Source of the DNA: Acorus gramineus
Lineage: Eukaryota > Streptophyta > Magnoliopsida > Acorales > Acoraceae
Length of the DNA: 64,000 bases
Assembly (NCBI GenBank): GCA_030737835.1
Contig: CM060853.1
Coordinates: forward strand, 8,206,134-8,270,133
Direction of reading: 5' to 3'
Positions within the stretch are counted from its first letter, which is position 1, and every line of letters begins with the position of its first letter. This document shows, one piece after another, positions 1 to 13,981 of the stretch. The notes under the pieces were generated by a model that did not search any database, had not been told where the DNA came from, and saw nothing but the letters and a program-made list of their open reading frames with translations. A program made the translations under genes and the position numbers.

Positions 1-1519
1 TCCTAAACCAATTAAGACTCCAAACAAATTATTTAGATAGTTTGTTCATCTCTCAACAGAGTTTGCCTACAATAACCTCAACGGTAAACCTTTTTCTCTA
101 GAGATTTACAATCAGCTCCCAACTCGCTAGATGGATGCTACATTTGCCCAACTTACCAACAAAACCATACATGTCCACAAATTCTCCCAATATGCAAATA
201 AATAGTCTCCAATTCTCTCTTAGGGCAGATGCTGGTCCACCAAGCTACATAAATTTTCTGAAATTTTCTAGATTTTCTTCAGATTTGGATTTGTTTTTAA
301 TTTTTCTTTTTCATGTGTATAACATGACATGGAACTACAATTCAGATCAATCTAATGCGCTGTTGACCAGGGGTATCGAGCAACACGTGGACAACAAGTC
401 ATATCATGACATAGTAATATTGGGTTTTCTTAAAAAAGGGTTACAAGCATATAAAAACACATGGAGAATAATCAAATATGTTGTCACTTTCCAAATAAAA
501 TTTTCCGCCAGCAGTGATATGAACTCCCGCTATTTATTGTTGAAGTACTAGTTTCAAACATGCTTCACACCTAAAATGGCCACATTTCAAATTACAACTT
601 GCCTTGATTGAAATGTTTAATGAACTATACAATATGAAGAACAATTTTTTATGCTGTCAAGCACAGGAATTAATGTTGGCATAAAAATGATGTGATACAT
701 TAAAGAAATACTAATTCAACTGAGCATAAATTACAAAATGACTTTCTATTTTAAAATCAAATGAATTACATATTTTTATATGATCAATGCTAAATGATGA
801 TACTAGATTTCTATAGATAAACAAAAACTTAAATTACTAGATTCAACTTGACAGCTTATTTCTTGATGGTTGGGGGCACCAAATATACTGAACTACTATA
901 AAAAGAATAAGCTAGCTATATAATTATAAATTTCATGTTTTTGTGCATTTTAAGATCTCGTGAGTGTGTTATCAAAATCTTATGGTTTAAAAATTGTGAA
1001 TGATCTGTTTCATTTCAAACCCTCTTGTTCTATGACATAACATGAATTTTAGAAATTAGAATATTAACCATCAATGCTAACTCAAAGGTTCATTTGAATT
1101 TCTGGATTGCAAATAGAATTATCTCTTAAAGTGGTTGGTTGTCATTGGTCAATTTGATGAGCTTCCCTTCTGTTCAAAGTTAAAAAAAATTGTCTGCATC
1201 GAGAACTGCCATTCTTCCCTTTTCTTGAAATTCTAGAGGTTTCCCATTTGAATTAAGGAGTCTCCAAAACCACCAAACATTATGCATTTGCATTTAACCC
1301 CTCCACCCTCTCCAGATAACAATTAGGAAAATCACAAAAAAAGATATCATAAAAAAGAAGAAAACAGAGCTGGTATTTTGCTTATTTGCGACAACTATTC
1401 AATCAGTTTTCTACAAAATTATATGAAACTACGGATTAAGAACTTAAAATGAGATGATGGCAACATAAGTTGAAAAAAATTCAAATTCTAAATATTCAAA
1501 ATTCTCAGTTTAACCGAAC
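1..1519. other. Intron 14 of the MLO gene, left edge
   Basis: AT-rich sequence downstream (on the minus strand) of the last MLO exon I can identify. I searched it by eye for the expected next MLO exon, which normally starts with a Met-Gly-Ser/Thr motif and carries the calmodulin-binding C-terminus, and did not find it. The gene therefore most likely continues beyond position 1. Nothing else is recognisable. Confidence 0.5.
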
Positions 1520-4500
1520 CTGTGTAACAATCACATTTAAGGGGAGCGTGCTGTAGCTACACCAGACCTGAACTAACAGCCTGCATTCAACAACCAAAAT
1601 ATTATCCACATGCTATTTTTTTCAATTAATTATACAGCTTATCATTTACTAGTGATTGCTGTCTATAGCAAGACATGGGAAACAATAACGTGTTTTCCTA
1701 GTCATTAGATAATAGAACCAAAAATTGTATAAATTAAACAACTAACTAAAAGGGAAAATGTAACAGAAAAAAGTTTTAGGACGTAATAAAGGAATACAAG
1801 ATTTCTTAAAACTAGATAACTAAAACTTGGCAATCAAGAATTCAGATAATAGGTAAATATCTTGCCCCGTGCACATATTTCAACTGACCTAAATCATAAT
1901 TTAATGTATGGGAGGTAACCTCATGCACATATTTCAATTTACCCATCACAATGTATTGAAAAAATCACCACCTGAATTCATTCAACCTACAAAAGGTAAC
2001 AGGGTCTAGTCCTTTTGTTGTAATTAATTGTATAAATTTTGTATGATTTGTTATTTTATTTAATTGTCAATAAAAATTTCACATTGTGTTCATACTGGTA
2101 CGGAAAGCTTTAATCATAATAATTTGTGTCCAGGATTTCTGCATAATGGGTATATCAATTCATTGATGAATGCATGCACTACGGAAAATCAGTCTAGATA
2201 TCTAACAATATTCTATTTGCACATTCTTTCTGAAAGCACCCAAAATCTCAATATCTGCTGTCTTGTTTCTTGTCTGTTGTAAGAGTTTATAGTGTAGATG
2301 AGAACAGCTTCAAAATTTGTTCAGGAAGTTAGTTTTGGGTGGGTTTTCAGTGGGAAAGAAATAAGTTTTCAGGTTCATTTCATTTCAAGTAACTACAGTT
2401 CTATAAGACCCTCATATTAGTTATTTGTAAGTTATGCACATCAATTTTAAGCATGAATACATGTGTGTTATTTTGTGTAGCAATCAAATAGAAAAAATCA
2501 AATTAAACCAAAGAAACTTACCCAGAAATCAAACGAATGGCAATCAATAAATGGTTCTTCAGGAGACAAGATCGCATATTCAACCCCCACTGGAAAAATG
2601 AAACATGGTTAGATCGTGAGTTTGTTGTGACTTTTTCCCAATAAAATATGTTTAGCATTATTGTGCATCTGAGCTTTCAATTTGAAAGGCCTTTGTTTCA
2701 ATTACTTCATAGTGGTTCAATGATAAGTAGTACATTATATCGCATCCATGTATGATGAAAGATGATATCCTGGGTATATCTGGATTTCCTCCTTGTAAGC
2801 TTCTAAATGGAATGACTTTCAGGCAGTCATGCCAATTTGGGTTATGATTTCTGTACAACATTGAAATTTATAACATATAATCAACTATTATGTGCGCAGT
2901 GGTTAGAAAATTGATAAATAGAAATCAATCATCGCAATTATCATTTCTAAACTCTGCTGCCAGTAGATGGGGAGGTTGTCTAAGGTGTAATACATATAAA
3001 GAGCACTTATGTTATCAACTATTGTATCAAGATATAAATTTGCAAATCTAATCATAAAGCACATTTAAACACTTCCTCGAAGTAGTTTACTTTATCGATC
3101 AAGTTTGCATTGCAATAGCATGTTTTAATTGCTCCAAAGAAATACGACCTGGAAATTGCATGGACTTACCAATGACCAGATGAAAGATGCCATTTCAAAA
3201 GCATTCTGCATACAAGAATAAAAGATAAGCAAAATGCAGCGGCAACAATATCATGAATTCATTGTATTTCCTAAGACAACCACAAGAACAATACCTGGAA
3301 TGATATAAAATGTATTAGCCATAACAGAATCTCTGGCCTTCGAAACCAGAAGAGACTATCACGTGGATTTAGTTGAGTGCCAACAAGTGGATCAGTTGTC
3401 TCCACAATTTCAAGAGCTAACTGGGCAACAACATGTTGAAGTTTGGTACCCACCAACATGGTGATCTATTATTTCATTCGAGGTAAACACAAACCAGGGG
3501 TTAAATTCAGTAACTTCTAGAAGTTCAAACAGTGATAGAGGATGACTAAGCCTTGACAACGTAGATGCATTTCAAAGTATTAACCAGAAATGTATCAGGA
3601 AGAAAACATGAGATACTTACAATGACAGGAATGAAAGACAACCAAAAATACATATTAAGACCTGGAAATAGAGACAATTTACGAAGAGTTGAGTCAAAAA
3701 ATTCATATGATACAAAACTGCATAAATGAAAGAAGCCATGGACAGATAGGCAAATTTACCATGAATATTTATGAATATGCAGAATATTGCATACCCCCAC
3801 AACGGCCAGCTGCAATATTAATGGATGTCAAGTTTCAACTCAGACTTTAGCAATACCATAATTAGGACAGAAAGAAAATTTAAGAGAGCTTGAGGAAACC
3901 AAATTTAGGCAATGGAATATTCAATAATATGATACAGATTCATCATAATTAAATTCTTCCTGGGAGTGGAGCCTATTCTATACATTATGACTACATTAGT
4001 AATAGTCCATTATTTCTGTATATAAACAACATTCTGTTTTGAATGGTTTAAACTTTTTTTTTATGAAACTTGAATAATTTAAAATACTCTGAAGTCCTCA
4101 TTTTTGTACGCATATTACAACAGATTGGATGTTTTGTGTCAAGATGTTACCTTGACATATCTGCTGTCCTGGCTGGAGTATATTTTGGATTTTTTTTCTT
4201 CTAATTATAGTTCTAGACTTCTAGGCAGCACCTAAAAGACTACTCAAGATGAAACGCGAAAAAGGTGCCCACTTCATCTACTCTTATCATTTGCTTAACA
4301 AACTTTGCACCCACGCAAAACTTATTGATTCTATGGAACAAAGGGAATATATGTAACTATGTATTCTAGTACTCTAACCCCCAGTCTCACAGCATCTTTA
4401 TGATTTGTTTAATGACTAAGGTTTAGCGATTTTAATCAGATTAGGGATTCTGATCTTAGTGAAACAACTTTGTTTATATGATGGGATAGGGATGTCTCAG

Positions 4501-7500
4501 AGTTTTTATAAAGGGAACTTAAGTGTTCTTTTTTCATGTCACTACAGAAAAGGCATGACAGGATTCCAAAATTTAGTAAAATTTCTTATATAACTAGTGA
4601 GATGCACATGCTTCTCACAATCCTGCTTAGAATTTTGATATTCAATTCACAAGTTTTGTCAGTACACTTTCAAACAGATATTTTATTTTTCTGAGGAATT
4701 CTGGAATAAAAACATTCTCCATCTCAGGGAAAAGTTACAATTCACTTAACTATGGTAAATAAACCAAACAGCTAACAAGTAGCTCAAACCGAATTCATGC
4801 AGAGCATGTTTGGCTCCTCTTATTTGATAAATGAAACAAGCTCAAACCTTCAGTTGAAGTAAGCATGAGAAACCAGTGGTTGGCTTGACTTGGCACAGTC
4901 AAACTTGAAAGTGAAATAGATGCCCCACAAATCTACAACTAAGTTGTTGCCTATCGAATTAAATTTAAAGAATATAATAAAATCATGTTCTCTATTGCTT
5001 TCATAAACATTTTTTCCATCTCATTCTCATATAACAATCCAATCATCATTCACCCTCTCATAAGTTTAAAACTTCTAAATTCTGTTTGACATTCAGTCAC
5101 TTGGTAGGAATTTAAAAAAAAAAAGATTACTGAATCATCACTGAAGATGCAAACTTGTTTTAGACCAACCAACGTGTTTGGAAACTAAATTATTTAGTTA
5201 ACTTACATCAAAATCCGAGGCTGATTAAATTTTGTTCACGCTTGTCTCATTTGGTAAGTGTTGAGATCAAGCTCAATTAGCTACTGAGGCTTTCCTTGTT
5301 GCACCCAAGCTCACATTTATGTGTGGTCTTCTAACAATTTTGCAAATTTTATTATTAAACAATCTGCAGCCAAACTATGATGTCAATATATAATCCAATA
5401 TAATTTCCTACCAAGCTCAATATAGCAATATATGTAATAAATTTTAGAATTAACCCATCTAGAAAGTAGAAACTTAACATCTGAATATATGTTCTCACAA
5501 TAAACTCATCATCGCCTGGCAGTATTCATTGTTTTAGCTTTCGTTAATGCATTCATAGTGATTCAAATAATGATATCACGGTTTGACTTCATAGGAGGCA
5601 CTAATAAAAACTCAAAGAAAGATAAAATATATCATTTATTCACCAAGTGTATTTTTATTTAATTAAAAGAAATATGAATTTTATTAGTGGGAAGGTCTTA
5701 TATACTTTAAAATTATCGTATTTACTATTTTTATTCAATTTTTGAAAATATTTATTCTCTAAGGCAGGGACCAACTCAATTTTGTTAAATATTAGCGATG
5801 ACTTCACTCATTCCCCTGAAGACCCTGAATCTGGCTAATCTGCTCATTAACCGCATCTATGGAGCTACTCGTTTTATGTGATTCATTCATCGCCAAACAA
5901 AACTTCACTGGGGACACCATTGCCCAAATCCCAAACACATGAGCACCAAACTCAAACATGAGAGTTCATGTGAATAACTTGCACTTTAAAAAAAATAGTC
6001 AAATTCAGGTGTACTCATACGGTCATACCTGATTCCAACTATTCCATGAAACTCATCCTCCATGCTCCGGACAATATATTTATGGAAATCATATGATGGT
6101 GGCAGTTTATGATTCTGAATAATAAAAATACAGTATCAGTGGATAGTTGTATAGGCACTAAAACAGTGGATGACAGTAACATGATTTTTTACGCTCTTTT
6201 GATCAGTAAAAAAAAAAATGGGGAAAGGGTACTAAATTGAGATATACAGTTATATTTTCAGTTAAAATTTCCCTGAGATTTCAAGGATCTACAGAGTTTG
6301 GCATGATCTTCTTAATATGAGCTTGAAGTCTGCAACTCTCTGCAACTCTTTGGTACAGTTTCTTTGAGAACATACATCAAAAAATGTAGCTCTTGAAGAG
6401 GTTCAACATCAGAGATCCAAACTATTACCGTTTGATAAATGAACCAGACTATAGTGTCCTTTATTTCTGAATGGCTCCCATTCACATAACATATGATATC
6501 ATGCCAATGTCGGATCGATATTAAGTTATAAAAATTTGGAATTCATGTTGCCCATATCATTTCACACCATATAGTGCAATGGATAATCAGCCACTATGGA
6601 TTGGGATACGACTTTCCTCTTTTTTCTCATTTTCTTGTGAGGTAATTAATCAGGCAAAATAAATTAACTCGCAAAACAAAGTCCAATAGCATGCTCAAAG
6701 TCAGAGAATAAATGAAACATTTCAAAAATAAAAGCAGTCATGGAAGCTTTGGCCAAGGTTACATGATCTCACTGTTCCATTTGGAATCCAGTATCTGATC
6801 TAACCCAAACTGTAAGTTCCGTTATTAATGATGCCAGCAGTAGGAATGATGAACAGTAGTGCACGTTATGGGTCCTGCTTCTTCCTCCAACAAAATAATG
6901 ATGGAACAAGTCAAAGGCTATGACATCCTATGATTAACATTCCATGTTACAAAAGAGATTCCATGTATATGAGTAAAGGATACATCCAATGGTACCGTCT
7001 TTGACATAAATTTTCATCCATAAACACAAATTACTATTATTAATTTCAGTTAATACTTCAGAGAGAAAAAAAAAAAAAAATAGTTACAATTCAACAAGGT
7101 CATGAAAGTCATTTATATTTAGGAAACCGAATACTGACCGTGATAAAACCCAAACGTATGGTCAGGTAGTCTGATTTTGCTATAGATCCCTTAAATTGGT
7201 GCACAAAACAAAGCTGCAGATCATATTGTGTTAACAATTCATCAATAGTGAAGAATGAATGGACCTATTTCACTATACAGTACTCACAAACCAATTGAGA
7301 CTTAATGGATACACAACCAGAAAAGGTATCCAGTGCTATAGAAACAAATAAGAAACAAGTTATATTATTCCTCTAATATTTGTGTTTGTGTATATCACAT
7401 GCAACAGAAATGAGCATATACAGCACAATAGTATAATAGTTAACCCCCCCCCCCCCCCCAACAAACACCCACACAAAAATAAAAGAGTGTAAAGCTAATT

Positions 7501-10500
7501 TAAAACATAAGATCTCACCATCCAAATGAGAATCTTGTTCTTGCTCCATGGATGAGATGTATGATGAAAAACAAATGTTGATTGCCTCCTCATTGTTGCA
7601 TTCCTCCTGGCTAATAGGATGAAGCAAAATAAACATCAACACGCCTACTCAAAGAACCATTCAAAATTAATATCAAAGATGGAAGTGGCATTGTGATCTA
7701 TTAAACATTATGTTGAAAATCTCAAATATTTACATGATATTTCTTGCAGACAAATATGCACACTCCTGGTATAGATCTAAATAGAAGACATAAAGAGAAC
7801 TAAACTTTGTAAGGTTAATCCAGTAGCCCTCAAACAACATCGAGCTTGGGCTTGGACAGTGGCTTGATCAAGCTCACATATTTTCCTATCAGTGAAGCTT
7901 GAACTTGATTTAGAGCTCAGTTGTTAAACAAGCTGAACTCAAACAATAATAGGCTCGGTTTGATTAGGTTCAGTAAGCATGCACGTATTAATTTAAACTG
8001 TTACAAGAGTGTCTTGGGCACAAACTCATATATTCAACTGGGAAAGTGTTAGGGGCAGTCATTCCTGCAGGCCCTTTTGCAGTCACTAGCATTTTTTTAA
8101 TGAAGTACATATGTTCAATATATATATATATAATCATATGATTAGAGTGCATGCATTTTTGCATTCTTCTACTGTAGTATATACTTGGTTAGGGGAACAT
8201 GAAAATGCAGGAATCACCAGGTGTATCGGCACTATTTCCTTTGGGCATTCCAACAAACACACAAATAAGTATCCTATAAGCAAAATGTTTTGGCCCACCA
8301 CTATTTAAGTGGCAGGCATATATAAGGCCTAAATACTCCTTGGCAATGGAAAACTCTAAACATACATCATAAACCCATATAATAGTTATGTGTCACTGAA
8401 AGATAAGAATAGGATTGATAATGGAACAAACAGTATATCAACTAGGAGGCCATTTGATAAAACACGACACGCTTTACTAAATTATAGAAAAATATGATCA
8501 CTCACAATGAACTTTAACTTCACAAGGGAAGCTCTAACGGTATAGCTAATCATATAGTTGGCTGCTCACCTTGCAAGTCCCCACTGGGCTGTTGGGGGGT
8601 CTGGTTCTCCCATTTCCTCCAGCCATACACCTGCAAAATAGTCGCAACAAATATATCTCCCCAATCAAAATTCTATCCCTAGACGTAACAAAATAATAGG
8701 GACATCGAATAAAAAACACCTTAATCATAGCAAGAACTACCGTTGCACAACTGTAAGAAACATGAGTGATCCCGAGAAGGAACAAGAAGCGGTTCAACTG
8801 CTCCAACCCCTGGTAGGAAACAAACGGCTCGTAACCCTGTAAAAGATCATCAACAAAATGATCATTCCAACTCCGTGTTCTATGAGATCGAAACAATGAA
8901 ATCCACCAAACAGTCATTCTACCTCGCCACAATTGTGCGGCAATATGTTGAACAGCCTCCGAGCATTCTCGGAAACAGTGTCATTCGCCCAACCCTCATC
9001 GCCATCAGCGGAACCGTAATCATCCTCCGAGCAGATGTAGAAACGGCTGGTGAAGAGTGATGATGGCACACAAATTTCTGACACCCACCTTGCCGTCTGC
9101 CCCAGCATCAATGACACGATCCCAAGCAACATGAGCTCTGAATCATTCCACAAACCCCGAAAACATCACATTGCGCCAAACTGCTGTGAGATGTCTTACA
9201 TTTTAGCATCAAAGGACCTATCGTCGAAGGCCTGAATTTTTGTTTCTGGATAGCTTATCCAGATATAAGATAATTTTACAAAGATAGAGGAGAATTAGAT
9301 GTTTTTCAATTTGATTGCTATTTTTATTGGTTTTCATAAATTTGTCTTTTGTGCTTGTTTTATTGTAATTTAGCAAAGTTTTTGGGGGGACAAGTAGGAA
9401 CAAACTATACGTTATCAGGGTTTATTCTAACTTGTCAAGATATACCTCTTACAGTTTATCCATACTAAATAAATGTATTTCTCAAATATTAAACCCAATC
9501 TTCTCTTATCTACCCTCTTATCCGCGAAAATAAGTGTGTTTTTTAGTAGGGTAACAGTTGTAAGGGATTGCATTGAGAAAAATGGGTGATGGTGAAGAGA
9601 GAAATCAATAAGGAATTGACTCCTACTCCATTGTATGCAAATTTGCCTACCCACATCCACATCTTGTTCTGTCTTTTCCTTTGCTTGGATTTGTCTGTCT
9701 TTCCACATTGTTCCGTGGATGTTCAGATCTAACCCCAAGCCCCCTTTTGGATAGTGGAATAGGGGAGGAATATGGGAGAATAAGCCCAAAAAGTTGTTTA
9801 TGTGCAAGGAATGGGTATGTATAGCTATAACAGAATATTTATTGGTATTTGATGTCCCCCCTCAAATTGTTTTATTCCACCAAATTCATTTTACTGGTAT
9901 AACAGGGGCTCATATGTCAAATCACTTATCATCACCTCATATAAATCAGGGGGTCTACATGTCAAATCAATTTTTTACCTTTTATAAATTCTTATCTACA
10001 ATTTATTTAAGGTCAATCAAACAACAAAAATTTCATTATTATGTTTCACAATAAGAATAATTAAAAACACAATCAAATAAAAAATGATTTATTCCTTATT
10101 TATCTTGAAATATATATCTATCCCGGAATAGCTTATGTCACTACCGAAATGGCGGTTAAGAGGCGACGTTGCATCAACAAAAACGAATACAGAGAAACAA
10201 AGATAAAAAAAGGGAAAATGTTACACTCGGTCATTTTTACGGTTCAGACCACACATGTTTTCATTTTTTTAAAATAGTAAGCATCATCTAATGAGATATA
10301 TGCTTTCATAAAAAGTGTATATTGCTCTAATCCGAGTTGAATGAACCCATTTTCAATAAGCGTAAGAAAACATTTAAGGTAAATAAGACTGCATTTTAGA
10401 CTATAAAAAAAAACTGAGTGTAACAGCGCTCAATTAAAAACACCGACCGCCGTACCTTCTCTGATCTTCTCCAGTGACGCGAAGAGTGCCTTCTTCTTCG

Positions 10501-10704
10501 TCCGCTGCAGCCACTACAAAAAATCGAAAAGGAAGGTCAGGATCAAAAACGATGGAGGATCGATCGATCTGACACGGCTTAGACCTTTCCGAAGCGATGG
10601 ATGGATCGCTCGACGACGAAGCAGACGGCGACCATGAATGTGGTGACGGTGGCGACCGACCACGTCGGGGTCTCGGCGAGGGACCTCCCCTCCTCGACCG
10701 CCAT
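1520..10704 (-). CDS. MLO: MLO-like seven-transmembrane protein (3' partial)
   Basis: Plasma-membrane MLO family protein; members act in powdery-mildew susceptibility, root thigmomorphogenesis or reproduction, and are calmodulin-regulated. Exons, from the 5' end: 10704-10585, 10513-10456, 9137-8923, 8836-8720, 8630-8570, 7610-7519, 7213-7139, 6114-6029, 3809-3760, 3661-3621, 3465-3295, 3205-3170, 2589-2522, 1580-1520. They total 1251 nt (417 codons) without a stop. The protein starts [17 protein letters not shown] with a first membrane helix at residues 16-34. Family motifs follow in order: ELMLLG, RWVSEIC and FYIC (conserved Cys), [74 protein letters not shown], and [16 protein letters not shown]. 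The long ITMLVGTK...FWF exon and the short N-terminal loop resemble the Arabidopsis MLO4/11/14 clade; this is a judgement from memory. The C-terminal calmodulin-binding exon lies off the left edge. Confidence 0.95.
7444..7459. repeat. Poly-C tract in MLO intron 6
   Basis: Sixteen consecutive C residues on the plus strand, between MLO exons 6 and 7. Simple homopolymer; on the transcribed (minus) strand it reads as poly-G and could form a G-rich structure in the pre-mRNA. Confidence 0.95.
8041..8232. mobile_element. Family A MITE copy in MLO intron 5
   Basis: Begins GGAAAGTGTTAGG and ends with GTGTATCGGCAC. The ends carry inverted CATTCCTGCAG-like segments. The interior has the family hallmark TAATGAAGTACATATG. 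It is one of about ten related elements in this window. Non-coding. The target-site duplication is not resolved. Confidence 0.6.
10213..10431. mobile_element. Family A MITE copy next to the MLO exon 2 donor
   Basis: Short inverted termini TGTTACACTCGG and CTGAGTGTAACA are nearly perfect complements at 10219 and 10425. The interior has the family motif TAATGAGATATATGCTTTCATAAAA. It sits in MLO intron 2, its edge about 24 bases from the exon 2 donor site. This is the clearest family member, and I used it to define the family. Confidence 0.75.
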
Positions 10705-10734
10705 AGCTTCACGAGATCGAATGGAATCTGAAAC

Positions 10735-11510
10735 ATTTGGGGGAGATCCAAAGAGAAATGATAAACTATTCTTCACTTCCAAAAAAAAAAAAAAAAAAAT
10801 TCTCGGGTTTTGCAAAAACAGAGAGAGAGAGAGAGAGAGGGTTTTTGAGAGGGAAGACTTTACTTTCTCTTTTTTTAGGGGGTAAATTAACTCCGGGTCC
10901 CTGAGACACCCTGCATTATTTTTAGATCCTTAATTAGTTTGGGTATTATTTCTAAAGTCATTCTATCAAATTGGGGTTATTTTATTTTATCTATTTTTCC
11001 AATTTTACTCTTCTCTCGTCCATCACGCTCGTTATTTCTCGCTTGTCTTCACAACCACCATGTGCATTAAATTTGATGACGAGTATGTCGCATCAATCAT
11101 AAAAATACAATAAATTTGGGTGGGATTCAAAGTGAGTTCTAAATGATAAATTATTCTTCTCTTTCAAAAATTTTATAAAAAAAATTCTCTGGTTTTGGAG
11201 AAACAGAGAGAAGGATTTTGAGAGGGAAGACTTTACTCTCTTTTTTTTAGGAAAAACTAATTCCTGATCCTTTAGAAATTTCTATATTATTTTCAGATTT
11301 TTAAAATATTTAAATTTATTATTATGTCCCAAATTAGTTGATGTATTATTGTTAGATCTTTCCATTGATAAATGATATTTTTTTCAATTTTACCATGTCT
11401 TCACTCTTTTTGGTATGCCCCCCCCTCTCCCATATCCGTACAGACAATCATCACACGTGTCAAATTTGAAGATGGATAGCCTACATCAATCCTAAAATAT
11501 AATAAATTTT
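10735..11510. repeat. Degenerate direct duplication in the MLO 5' flank
   Basis: Two units of about 385 bp in the same orientation, roughly 10735-11117 and 11118-11510. Both contain, in order: a GAG(A)TCCAAAG-like start, an A-rich run, TTCTC(G/T)GGTTTTG, a GA tract, TTTGAGAGGGAAGACTTTAC, a T-rich tract with AGG, CAATTTTAC, and a CATCAATC(A/C)TAAAATA-type end. The proximal unit covers the probable 5' leader and promoter of MLO, including a GA run at about 10820-10840. The units differ by many substitutions, so the event is old. Confidence 0.65.
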
Positions 11511-13476
11511 CAATGTGTCACAGTATATTGACATTCATAATACGAAAATTAATAACATACAAAACTCATCAATAAAGTACATAGACAGTTTAACAATGTA
11601 TACAAATAGTTTAACAATATATTCAGAGGGTGAAAAGGGGGTAAAAATGAAAAATATAACAATCGAATTAATGGTGTACGGACAGAAAGATTTGTAAATA
11701 ATACATAATGGATCTAGGGACTTAAAAATAAATCTAGATGTTATAAGGATCCAAAATTAATTTTCCCATTTTTTTGTAATCGATATTTGGGCGGGTTGAT
11801 GTATGACGACATGTGGTATGTTCTTGTGTAGCCACGTAGATAGAACACGAAAATTTAAACCGTGCGTGCAGAGTAATTTGATGGTACATGTGGGTTTGAA
11901 AAAATTATGGTACGTAAAAATCTTATTTCCTTCAACCTATTTCTAAACAGAAGAAAAAAAAAGTTATAATTTAATTAAAAACTACATACAAATTTTAACA
12001 AATAAGTACCAAAAGTTAGTTTTTTTTCGTAATATATGGAGTGATAGCTTTATGTAAACTCAATTTTAAACTCTACTTTCGAAGAAAAGCTAATTCTCAA
12101 ACCTATAACCAAACGCCAAGCGTGTGATATGCGGAGGAGGGTGTAACTTTATTTGTTTTGTCTACATGTGCGTTTGGTTGCGCGATTGTAAAATTGATTC
12201 TACAGAAAGCTTATCTCACAGCTTTTGAAAAACACAGTTTTTGAGCGCTATTTATCTGCAATTTGTTCACAATAAGTTGTTATAGTAAAACTGTTTGGTT
12301 GTACAATTACATAAATAACTTCTTGCAAATACAAAAACTATCTGATCATGCAACCAAACACTGTCTATGTGGTGTTTTTATGTGGGCGCATAGGATATGG
12401 GGTTCCTTTGTAAGTTGTGAGCATGGGCACATGGAGATCACGTGCTTTGAAATTGTGGTCTTTTAAAAACTATATGTTTTTGGGGCTAGTTTATTAGTTT
12501 AACATTTGTTCTGTTTATGTGTTTATAAACAGTATTATTTAATCAGTTTGTCCATGTGATTGAGATCTAATTAGTTTTTTTTTTTAATTTACTATTCCGT
12601 TAATACCCAAGAAACAGATGTCAACTCACATGGGAGCATTTCTAAATATTTTAGGGCCTGTTTGGATCTGCGGTGAAACGAATTATGCGACGATCGTTGG
12701 ACCAAAACTCATAAGGGTTTCAGACATGTTTCACGAGTATTATGTATAAAACAACCAGCTTTTGAGAAGTTCTCAAAATAATGCTTCTCAAATGCAAAAT
12801 TTCAACCCCTCGCTTTTTAAAATGCAAGATTCCCAAACAGGCCTCTCTGCGTTCAAAAATAATTGTTTTAAAGAAAACACTGAATCTGCAACGTTTGTGG
12901 AAAACCATTTTGATAAAAACTTTTTTATGTTAGACTTTGAAAGGACATAAACACTGAAGTTTGAAACCAAAAGCTAAAGTTCTAAAAAATATCAGTTTGA
13001 AACCAATTATCTAAAAACTGATTTTACAAAAAAAAGAAAATCATATGACAATTTGGTTCCAAATGGGGCCTGCATGCAACCAAAATATTGCTTATGCTGC
13101 TTATGTTGTGTCCCACAAGTTGCCTAGCAAACCTTCAAAGAATTCTAACACAAGCTTCATCACCATGAACTGCACATAAAATTAGACCTCTGTTCACATG
13201 GCCAGAGACCAAGTGCAGTAAATTTTCAAATAAACTACAAAATTCAAAAGAAATTCTCATATTTTCAGAAAGGGAAAATAATGAAAATTAAATATCATCA
13301 AAACATTATTAAGGTTTATTTCCCAACAGCTCATGCCCCAGTGATATGATCTCCTCTGGAAGTTGCCAACTCTATTTTCAAAAAGAAAAAGAAAAAAAAG
13401 AAGTTGGGGTAGATGCAAAGGACATGAAAAAGAAATTAAAATCAAATACATAACTCATATTATATCCCGCTTTCAC
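11511..13476. other. Spacer upstream of MLO with one foldback MITE
   Basis: No supported gene. About 12650-13073 looks like a foldback element: it opens AGGGCCTGTTTGGATCTG and closes with GGTTCCAAATGGGGCCTGC, typical terminal wording of non-autonomous plant DNA transposons. The rest is AT-rich. Confidence 0.45.
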
Positions 13477-13574
13477 CTGCATATTCAAAGGACCATCATG
13501 AACCTGCATCAAAGGCTGATTCATGTTTCTCCTGTATGTGTGGATGAGATCAATTCCTTTAGATGCAGCACTTT
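13477..13574 (-). other. Exon-like segment, unassigned
   Basis: On the minus strand a TTTTGCAG acceptor precedes an open stretch that reads SAASKGIDLIHTYRRN, then NQPLMQVHDGPLNMQ, followed by a CAG|GTGAAAG donor. It has normal codon texture for this locus but matches no family I know. It could be a downstream or alternative exon of the neighbouring exonuclease gene, or a relic. Confidence 0.3.
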
Positions 13575-13686
13575 CTGCAAAAAGTTTATACATTCAGTAT
13601 ATGTCCTTCACTGGTGAGTTTTCTTAGAAGTGAAAGGTTATTGAATCACTATCCAGTGGTTACTACTCAGTTTTCTTTCCCAACAA

Positions 13687-13902
13687 GAAAATGTTACGGT
13701 CGGTCCTTTTTGCAGCTCCATTTGCAGTCCGCACATGCTTTGATATTTTTTTTATATATACATGGCTAATGAAGTACATCATTCTATAAAAAAAAATGTA
13801 ATGCGTATTTTTTTAAAAAAATTAATAGATTATATTGACAAAGTGGAGTATGTATTGCGTTAGGCATGGCAACTGCAAAAAGGATAGAGTGTATCAACGC
13901 TT
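13687..13902. mobile_element. Family A MITE copy downstream of the exonuclease gene
   Basis: Starts GAAAATGTTACGGTCGGTCC and ends GATAGAGTGTATCAACGCTT. The subterminal segments TTTTTGCAGCT and AACTGCAAAAA are inverted. The interior contains TAATGAAGTACAT. Confidence 0.65.
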
Positions 13903-13981
13903 TAATCAGACGAGCGAGAAATTAGAAGTACAATGGGTGAGCTTAGATTCTTACCTTCCATCAAATTAGAAGTAAACACAG

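Noticed and set aside
135-551. 138-codon plus-strand frame at the left edge
   Set aside because: No motif, AT-rich composition, lies in a probable intron of the minus-strand MLO gene.
1-1519. Search for the MLO C-terminal exon
   Set aside because: No sequence matching the MG(S/T)-x-(F/Y)KK start of the final MLO exon(s) was found; treated as outside the window.
10434-10885. Open frames overlapping MLO exons 1 and 2 in other frames or on the other strand
   Set aside because: Shadows of the true MLO exons, which are fixed by family sequence and splice phase.
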